From Nitrosomonadales bacterium (GTDB lineage: Bacteria > Pseudomonadota > Gammaproteobacteria > Burkholderiales > Gallionellaceae): a stretch of 55,281 nt of DNA. Below, one piece after another: positions 49,865-55,281 of this stretch. A model generated the notes under the pieces. That model made no database searches. It was not told the DNA's origin and saw only the letters and a program-made list of their open reading frames with translations. The first letter of the stretch is position 1. Each line of letters begins with the position of its first letter. A program made the translations under genes and the position numbers. The stretch covers positions 1 to 55,281 of the forward strand of contig JACPYR010000064.1 of NCBI GenBank assembly GCA_016195965.1. The letters are read 5' to 3'.

Positions 49865-51406
49865 TTAACGGGCGCGACGCACCACGGGCTTGGGTGAGAA
49901 CAAGGCGGGTTGCGGCATCGCCTGATGGCGCGCCGCCTCGGACAGCAGTTTGGGCTCGCCGTTTTTGTGCGGCGGCTTGCCCGCTGGCTTGCCATCGCGC
50001 GCGTGCTGTGCGGGACGGGGCTGCTGGCCGGGAGTACGCGGCTGTTGCGGATTACGCGGTTTTTGGCCATCGCGCGGCTTTTGACCGTCACGCGGCTTTT
50101 GACCGTCGCGCGCTTGGCCGTTGTGCGTCTGGCCGTCGCGCGGAGTCTGCTGGCGATTGCCCGCGCCGCGCGGCCCGCTGTTGCGTCGCTGGCCTTGCGG
50201 CGGGCGTGGCGGGCGCGGTGCTTCTGCGGGCAGATTAGTAGGAGCAACAAAGCTGTCTATTGCCACTTTGGGAATTTCGCGCTTGATCAGGCGTTCGATG
50301 TCCTTGAGGTAGGACAACTCTTCCTTGTCCACCAGCGAGATCGCCGCGCCACTGCTGCCCGCACGTCCGGTGCGTCCGATGCGGTGCACGTAGTCTTCCG
50401 GCACATTCGGCAATTCGAAATTCACCACATGGGGCAGCTGGTCGATGTCCAGCCCGCGCGCGGCGATATCGGTCGCAACCAGCACCGGCAGCGAGCCGTC
50501 CTTGAATTGCGCCAGCGCCTTGGTGCGCGCAGGCTGGCTCTTGTTGCCGTGGATCGCTGCGGCGGGAATGCCGTCGGCGATCAGCTTTTCGGTCAGCCGG
50601 TTCGCGCCGTGTTTGGTGCGGGTAAACACCAGCACCTGCTTCCAGTCGTGGTGTTTGATCAGGTGCGAGAGCAGATAGCTCTTCAGCTTTTGCGGCACCA
50701 TATGGACGCTTTGCGCTACCAGCTCGGCGGTGGTGTTGCGGCGCGCCACTTCGACAAAACCGGGGTTGTGCAGCAGGCTTTCGGAAAGCGTTTTGATCTC
50801 GTCGGAAAAGGTCGCCGAGAACAGCAGGTTCTGGCGCTGCTTGGGCAGCAGTGCCAGAATTTTTTTGATGTCGCGGATGAAGCCCATGTCCAGCATGCGG
50901 TCGGCCTCGTCCAGCACCAGAATTTCAATGCCGGACAAGTCCAGCGTCTGCTGGCCGACGTGATCGAGCAGCCGTCCGGGCGTGGCGACCAGGATGTCGA
51001 GCGATCCCTTCAGCGCCTTGATTTGCGGATTGATGTTCACGCCGCCGAACATCACCATCGATTTCAGCGAGAGATATTTGCCGTAGGTCTGCACCGATTC
51101 TTCGACCTGCGCGGCGAGCTCGCGCGTCGGAACGAGGATCAGACAGCGCGGACGGCCGGGGCGCTGATTGGCAACAGGCTTGGCGGTAAGCAGATGCAGG
51201 ATGGGCAGCGTGAAGCCTGCGGTCTTGCCGGTGCCGGTCTGCGCGCCGGCCAGCAGATCGCCGCCAGCCAGAACCAGCGGAATCGCCTGGGCCTGCACCG
51301 GGGTGGGCCTGGTGTAGCCCGCATCGGCGATCGCACGCATCAGGGGTTGTGCCAGATTCAAGCTGGCGAAAGTAATTTCAGTGGACGTGTTGATATGTTC
51401 TGACAA
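49865..51406 (-). CDS. rhlE: DEAD-box ATP-dependent RNA helicase RhlE
   Basis: RNA helicase for ribosome assembly and mRNA turnover. The 513-residue protein has the Q motif and [13 protein letters not shown] (54-66), [27 protein letters not shown] and [10 protein letters not shown]. From ~395 on, the C-terminus is a basic, low-complexity tail rich in Arg, Pro, Gln and Gly, with tandem RDGQKP units, typical of RhlE tails that bind RNA. It is a single-gene unit. Confidence 0.95.
   Translation of the reverse strand: MSEHINTSTEITFASLNLAQPLMRAIADAGYTRPTPVQAQAIPLVLAGGDLLAGAQTGTGKTAGFTLPILHLLTAKPVANQRPGRPRCLILVPTRELAAQVEESVQTYGKYLSLKSMVMFGGVNINPQIKALKGSLDILVATPGRLLDHVGQQTLDLSGIEILVLDEADRMLDMGFIRDIKKILALLPKQRQNLLFSATFSDEIKTLSESLLHNPGFVEVARRNTTAELVAQSVHMVPQKLKSYLLSHLIKHHDWKQVLVFTRTKHGANRLTEKLIADGIPAAAIHGNKSQPARTKALAQFKDGSLPVLVATDIAARGLDIDQLPHVVNFELPNVPEDYVHRIGRTGRAGSSGAAISLVDKEELSYLKDIERLIKREIPKVAIDSFVAPTNLPAEAPRPPRPPQGQRRNSGPRGAGNRQQTPRDGQTHNGQARDGQKPRDGQKPRDGQKPRNPQQPRTPGQQPRPAQHARDGKPAGKPPHKNGEPKLLSEAARHQAMPQPALFSPKPVVRRAR
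50055..50127 (-). repeat. 18-bp tandem repeat in the rhlE tail
   Basis: About four units of 18 bases (CGCGGCTTTTGACCGTCA type on the plus strand) encode the repeated RDGQKP. The unit copies differ by one to a few bases. Copy number may vary between strains. Confidence 0.75.
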
Positions 51407-51620
51407 AGCTAGGCTCCTGCGACGGCCCGCCGCTCACAAGAGCTGCACCAATCGAGGCAGACGAATAGATGATCGAAGAGATCGGGAGTAACACAGAGAC
51501 CGCTGCACTGATTGGTTTGGAGCAGGGTGGCGCGCATTATACCCGTAATGCATAAAGGAAACGGGGAAAAATCGCCTCCCGGCAACCTTGAAGCAATGCA
51601 GATACGGCCTAGACGAATTT

Positions 51621-52337
51621 TTATCGCCCGGCCCGGCGCGCGTTGATCTTGAAACGCAGGCTGAGATGGTCCTCCACACGGATCGCGCCACCGAGAACCG
51701 AGAAGGGTTCGATACCGAAATCGGACTGGTTGAACTCGATCGATCCGCTCACGTTCACTTCATCGCCCGCAGTTTCCATCCCGGTCGGCACCTCGAATGT
51801 GCGCGTGACCCCGTGCAGCGTGATCACAACGCCTAGCCGTTCGCCGGCCTGATTATTTTCGAGGCGGTTCACATGGATGACCGCAAACGGGAACTTCTGC
51901 GTCTCCAGCACCCGGTCGAGCATATTGGTGCGCGTGCCGGCGATAGCCGACGCATCCGGTTGCGTATCCAGGCCAGCCTCGATGCGCAGCGCCGACTCAT
52001 CGACCGCGAGTTCGTCCAGGGGAACGTAAAGGTCGGCGCGGCCTTCTTCAGGCGAAATATAGCCTTCCGTCACGTGGCTCGCGACGACATGGTCGTGCCC
52101 GAGGCGCGCAAGCCTCCCGCCACGGCGCACCGTGATGGCGATCAGCGAATGCGCGGCATCGATGCGATAGACGACCTTGCCCTGCGCTGCCGCCTGTTCA
52201 TAGCTGCCGCGCGGAAAATTTTCCGGCGTTGCACGCGCGACAGATTCCGGCGCCTTTTCGCGCAGCGGCGGTGCACACGCGGCAAGAAGTGCAAGCAAAG
52301 CAATGACCGATGTTTGTTTCAGGCGTAGTGTGCCCAT
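51621..52337 (-). CDS. YceI-family lipoprotein
   Basis: A 238-residue YceI-like protein: a lipocalin-type barrel thought to carry isoprenoids. The lipoprotein signal ends LLALLAAC. The barrel part starts VYRIDAAHSLIAITVRRGG and ends IEFNQSDFGIEPFSVLGGAI, DHLSLRFKI. The ATG at 52337 is the only sensible start; the longer upstream frame is a shadow of the neighbour. It is two bases from another YceI gene and in line with cytochrome b561, a known association. Confidence 0.88.
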   Translation of the reverse strand: MGTLRLKQTSVIALLALLAACAPPLREKAPESVARATPENFPRGSYEQAAAQGKVVYRIDAAHSLIAITVRRGGRLARLGHDHVVASHVTEGYISPEEGRADLYVPLDELAVDESALRIEAGLDTQPDASAIAGTRTNMLDRVLETQKFPFAVIHVNRLENNQAGERLGVVITLHGVTRTFEVPTGMETAGDEVNVSGSIEFNQSDFGIEPFSVLGGAIRVEDHLSLRFKINARRAGR

Positions 52338-52339
52338 AA

Positions 52340-52906
52340 TCAAGCCTTGCGCAATTGCACGCGGAATTTCACCGTGACGTCGGCACCGATGGCCCCCTTG
52401 CCCTCCGTCACCGCCCACTCGCCGGTGCCGATGTTGAATTGTCCGCGCTTGACGGTAAACCCGCCTTCCATGATCGCTCCATCGGTCGTTGCATTCCAGG
52501 TAAACAACACATCGACCGGTTGCTGCACGCCCTTTAGCGTGAGCGTGCCGTGCGCGATATAGGATTGCGGGCCGGCAGGGGAACGGACGATATCGGTTGA
52601 GTGAAACTCGGCCTGAGGATGGAGAGCATAATCGAACCATTCCGCACCGGCGATCTCCTTGTTGATGTCAGCGCTAGACATATCAGCGCTGGTGATCTTG
52701 ATCGTCACATCCAGGCGGCTGCCGGCCGGCTTCGCCGCATCGAAGTGCAGCCTGGTGTCGAACTCCTTGAACACGCCCGGCGCCACCGTCTTTTCAAAAG
52801 TGGTGGCAAACTCAAGCTTGCTGGCGGAAGGATCCATCTTCCAGTCGGCTGCGTGCGCGGACTGAAACAGGGCAAACAGTATCGCAAGGCAGGCGAATTT
52901 TTTCAT
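52340..52906 (-). CDS. YceI-family periplasmic protein
   Basis: A 188-residue YceI protein with a cleaved signal peptide (ends QSAHA/AD) and the typical sequence WKMDPSASKLEFATTFEKT, FDYALHPQAEFHSTDI, GTLTLKGVQQPVDVLFTW and FNIGTGEWA. Binds polyisoprenoid-type ligands in homologues. The start ATG at 52906 (MKKFACLAIL) has an AGGAAC-like site. It lies between cytochrome b561 and the YceI lipoprotein in one operon. Confidence 0.92.
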   Translation of the reverse strand: MKKFACLAILFALFQSAHAADWKMDPSASKLEFATTFEKTVAPGVFKEFDTRLHFDAAKPAGSRLDVTIKITSADMSSADINKEIAGAEWFDYALHPQAEFHSTDIVRSPAGPQSYIAHGTLTLKGVQQPVDVLFTWNATTDGAIMEGGFTVKRGQFNIGTGEWAVTEGKGAIGADVTVKFRVQLRKA

Positions 52907-52938
52907 TTCAGTGTTCCTTCTCTTTTCGGAGAGCCCAT

Positions 52939-53496
52939 TTATTTCAGCCATTTCAGGGCGGGCAACATCCGGATCAGCAGATTGTTTTTCTTGACGAAGT
53001 GATGCCGCAGCGCAGCGCCCACGTGCAGGACGAGCAGCCCGGCCAGCGCGATGAACAGCGATAAATGCGCCAGCGCCGCGAGCTCGGCGAGATGCTTGTC
53101 GGGTGCGGCTATCGCCGGCAGCGGTATCGCCCAGAAAATGCTGAAGGGAATGTTTGCCGCAGAGTTGATGATCCAGCCGGCCATCGGCATCGCGATCATC
53201 AGGACATAGAGCAGCGCATGGCTCGCGTGCGCCACGGCACGCTCCCAGGCAGGCGTATCCGCAGGGAGAGATGGTGCGATGTTAAACACCCGCCACAGCA
53301 GGCGCAGCACCACCAGCGCGAGTATCAGCATGCCTATCGACTTGTGCCAGACGAACAGGTTGAGTTTCGTCGGCGACATCCTCGTGGATACAGCGACCCA
53401 GCCCAGCGCGAATTGCGTGAAGATCAGCGCGGCGCTGACCCAGTGGAAGAACTTCGCCGGCGCGCCCCAAGCCGTATCGCTGTTCGCGAGCTTCAA
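52939..53496 (-). CDS. Cytochrome b561 family protein
   Basis: A 185-residue inner-membrane di-haem b protein with four helices. Candidate haem histidines lie in KFFHWVSAALIFTQF, FVWHKSIGML, HASHALLYVLMI and LLVLHVGAAL. It probably moves electrons between quinol and periplasmic acceptors. Clustering with yceI genes is widespread. It is the first gene of the operon. The ATG at 53496 is the likely start. Confidence 0.93.
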   Translation of the reverse strand: MKLANSDTAWGAPAKFFHWVSAALIFTQFALGWVAVSTRMSPTKLNLFVWHKSIGMLILALVVLRLLWRVFNIAPSLPADTPAWERAVAHASHALLYVLMIAMPMAGWIINSAANIPFSIFWAIPLPAIAAPDKHLAELAALAHLSLFIALAGLLVLHVGAALRHHFVKKNNLLIRMLPALKWLK

Positions 53497-53669
53497 ACGG
53501 AACGCTCCACGCAGAGAGATAAGCCGGGCCGCGCTTCAACCGGGTTTGTTCTGATGATTTTCACGAACATCATGCTATGCCCTAAAATTTTGCCGGGAAC
53601 GCCGCGATCGCGTCCAACTGAGTTCCGTTGCAGGTCGTCGGCGTTACAACGGCTATTATCCTGAAAAAC

Positions 53670-53784
53670 TAAGGAAACGCTGATTTATTCGGTTTCGTCG
53701 TTCCCGCGTAGGCGGGAACCCAGTTAAATTAAGGCACTGGATCACCGCCTTCGCGGAGATGACGAATAAATCAGCGTCTCCCTA
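53670..53784 (+). mobile_element. MITE-like element, copy C
   Basis: Nearly identical to copy B: ends GGAAACGCTGATTTATTCG and CGAATAAATCAGCGTCTCC, with the same internal hairpins. It fills the 428-base gap between cytochrome b561 and the next gene together with about 140 bases on either side, in which I see nothing. Confidence 0.92.
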
Positions 53785-53924
53785 ACTTATCCGCCGATTA
53801 CACAGATAAAACAAATCGGTATCCAGCTTACCTGGCTAAGCCGCAAGACGATAGAAAAGCTGTTTGCGACCAGATGATAATCTGTGGATTGAAACCGCAG
53901 TTTTAATGATTAACCCGCATGCGG

Positions 53925-54491
53925 TCAATCCACGCAACTGCTGACCGGCATGTCTTTGCGCTTTTCCGCCATCTCAATGACGGCGTTGAGCTTGGCTATC
54001 AGGCCGTTTTTGATGAAATGATCGATGATGAACAAGGGCAGGATGGTGTCAGGCTCAAGGAACCCTTTAAATCTGAGTGTGCTGCCTTGTTGCATGGGCA
54101 CGATGTCCCAACTGCCACGGAACGATTTCAAATCACCCGCCAGTTGAGTGAATTCGACGCGATCAAAAGGTCTCTCAGTGAACTCCAATATCTGGTGCAA
54201 CCGGTAATCGAAAAACAGCACCTGTTCGTCAACCGCGCGATCAACCCTGACCTTGCTGGCGGATAGGCGATATGCGATCGACTCGACTACACCGGGAAAT
54301 TTTTTGTCGGCTTCATAATCGGTCAAGTAACGGTAGGCAGCACAGGGATCGAGAGTCGTATCGAGACTGCCCGCGAAGGAATACAGGCTACCCGTTCTGT
54401 TAATCTCCACCTGCAATCCGTGGTAAAGGGCATCCGACCAAGCGCTGTTGCCGGTCAAGAATAGCGACACGAACAAAATCAACTTCGTCAT
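53925..54491 (-). CDS. Periplasmic SRPBCC/START-like protein of unknown function
   Basis: A 188-residue protein. The signal peptide (MTKLILFVSLFLTGNSAWS) is followed by a single SRPBCC-like domain: GSLDTTLDPCAAYRYLTDYE, VVESIAYRLSASKVRVDR, LKSFRGSWDIVPMQQGSTLR and a long C-terminal helix (DHFIKNGLIAKLNAVIEMAE). The domain binds hydrophobic ligands in other families; no ligand can be given here. An earlier in-frame start at 54560 is possible but would bury the signal peptide. It is flanked by two MITE copies. Confidence 0.75.
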   Translation of the reverse strand: MTKLILFVSLFLTGNSAWSDALYHGLQVEINRTGSLYSFAGSLDTTLDPCAAYRYLTDYEADKKFPGVVESIAYRLSASKVRVDRAVDEQVLFFDYRLHQILEFTERPFDRVEFTQLAGDLKSFRGSWDIVPMQQGSTLRFKGFLEPDTILPLFIIDHFIKNGLIAKLNAVIEMAEKRKDMPVSSCVD

Positions 54492-54584
54492 AGATCCGGA
54501 TGATACGGGGACTGGCATGGCTGTTCCGTTCGCCCTGCGCGCATAGCGCGGTGTATACAAGGGCGAGCGGAAAATGCAAAAGCT

Positions 54585-54700
54585 TAGGGAAACGCCGATT
54601 TATTCGTCATCACCGCGAAGGCGGTGATCCAGTGCCTTAATTTAACTGGGTTCCCGCCTAGGCGGGAACGACGAAACCGAATAAATCAGCGTTTCCTTAG
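54585..54700 (-). mobile_element. MITE-like element, copy D (inverted)
   Basis: The same element as copies B and C in reverse orientation: GGGAAACGCCGATTTATTCG at the left, CGAATAAATCAGCGTTTCC at the right, with TTA/TAG flanks. Its hairpins (CACCGCGAAGGCGGTG, GTTCCCGCCTAGGCGGGAAC) are perfect here, suggesting the least diverged copy. Confidence 0.92.
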
Positions 54701-54743
54701 TAGAACTAGCGCAACATCCTTAAGACTGGATCAGTCCGCTCGA

Positions 54744-55281
54744 TCAGTCGGCATTCCGGGCGCAGCGGAACCCCACGTCGATCAACTGGCTATAGGGCTT
54801 CAAGTGGGTGCGCTTGGCGGCACGGAACACCATGCTCAGCGAATCGTAGTGGCCGGAACTGGTCATCCCGCCGCGCACCACTCGCTGTCTTTTGCCATAG
54901 AATTTATTGTCCGGGTCATCCGGCGCGCCCGGATAGGCATCGTACCAATCAGCGACCCATTCGGTGACATTGGCCGCCATATCGTAAACGCCATAGCCGG
55001 ACTTGTCGGTAGGATAAGAGCCCACTGCCGAGTAAGGAGCATCCGGATTCTCCGACATGGTGTTGATCATTTTCGGATCCCAGTTATTGCCCCACGGATA
55101 CTCGTTCCCCTGCGGGCCGCGCGCGGCTTTTTCCCACTCCGCTTCGCTGGGCAAACGTTTGCCGGCCCAGTGGCAATACGCGTCGGCATCGGGCCAGGAC
55201 ACGGTCACGACCGGTAATATATTTCTAGCAAGCTGTACTTTTTCCAGCTCGGCCAGAATCTCTTCCTGGGTCATTTTGGAT
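54744..55281 (-). CDS. SUMF1/FGE-sulfatase-fold protein, 3' part only
   Basis: The C-terminal ~180 residues of a second SUMF1-fold protein, continuing past the right edge. Recognisable text is [70 protein letters not shown] and VGFRCARN. As in the gene at 48.2-49.2 kb, the FGE catalytic cysteines are missing. A possible start at 55274 would be internal, since the fold's beginning is not yet present. Confidence 0.88.
   Translation of the reverse strand, partial: SKMTQEEILAELEKVQLARNILPVVTVSWPDADAYCHWAGKRLPSEAEWEKAARGPQGNEYPWGNNWDPKMINTMSENPDAPYSAVGSYPTDKSGYGVYDMAANVTEWVADWYDAYPGAPDDPDNKFYGKRQRVVRGGMTSSGHYDSLSMVFRAAKRTHLKPYSQLIDVGFRCARNAD

Noticed and set aside
49910..51403. 497-codon plus-strand frame opposite rhlE
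   Set aside because: The minus strand carries all DEAD-box motifs; the plus frame is compositional.
52338..52640. N-terminal extension of the YceI lipoprotein to 52640
   Set aside because: It would be antisense-like text overlapping the second YceI gene, and it would bury the lipoprotein signal peptide.
35411..54743. CRISPR array or complete insertion sequence in the accessory region
   Set aside because: The repeats are few, far apart and palindromic with inverted ends, with no regular spacers and no transposase reading frame.

Overview
The window reads as a betaproteobacterial chromosome segment, most plausibly from the Nitrosomonadales (Gallionellaceae or Methylophilaceae-like). The evidence is gene order: ftsH-rlmE/yhbY-greA-carBA, aroA-cmk-rpsA-ihfB-lapA-lapB-pyrF-hldE-hldD, exbB-exbD-lpxK-kdsB-adk, plus an aroA-cmk fusion and a proton-pumping pyrophosphatase. 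The taxonomic call is an inference from synteny and protein character, not from a search.

Layout. 1-7.4 kb: a truncated ftsH at the left edge, rlmE, yhbY, and a carA-carB-greA operon with a clear sigma70 promoter; carA carries a frameshift in its interdomain linker, inside a dispersed repeat. 7.6-20.3 kb: an HDOD protein, a lipoprotein, then a long minus-strand run for LPS heptose, pyrimidine, ribosomal protein S1 and aromatic amino acid functions, an HMA-like small protein and xseA. 20.6-24.7 kb: a plus-strand envelope operon (exbB/exbD, lpxK, Trm112-like, kdsB, adk, GlcG-like). 24.9-30.6 kb: a pyrophosphate-centred block (hppA, pfp, ppa) with a DUF433/DUF5615 pair and folD. 30.6-35.4 kb: a 1391-residue SNF2-type helicase and a ParD/ParE-like toxin-antitoxin pair.

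35.4-54.7 kb is accessory. It holds four copies of a ~115-bp MITE-like element, a papain-fold peptidase without signal peptide, an AT-rich insert with a secreted coiled-coil protein and a Rad3-like helicase fused to a PD-(D/E)XK nuclease domain, then a multi-spanning patatin, an SGNH hydrolase and a winged-helix regulator, a cytosolic GH13 amylase, a di-haem cytochrome c, two SUMF1-fold proteins lacking the FGE cysteines, RhlE, two YceI proteins and cytochrome b561.

The most noteworthy signals are (i) the helicase-nuclease fusion in AT-rich DNA, (ii) the patatin/SGNH/winged-helix cluster beside it, and (iii) several families of short palindromic repeats that do not stay between genes: they supply the stop codons of yhbY, carA and hldE, lengthen KdsB and AroA in frame, and coincide with the carA frameshift. 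The first ~123 bases do not continue ftsH and look like a rearrangement or assembly junction. I found no rRNA, tRNA, CRISPR array or complete insertion sequence.
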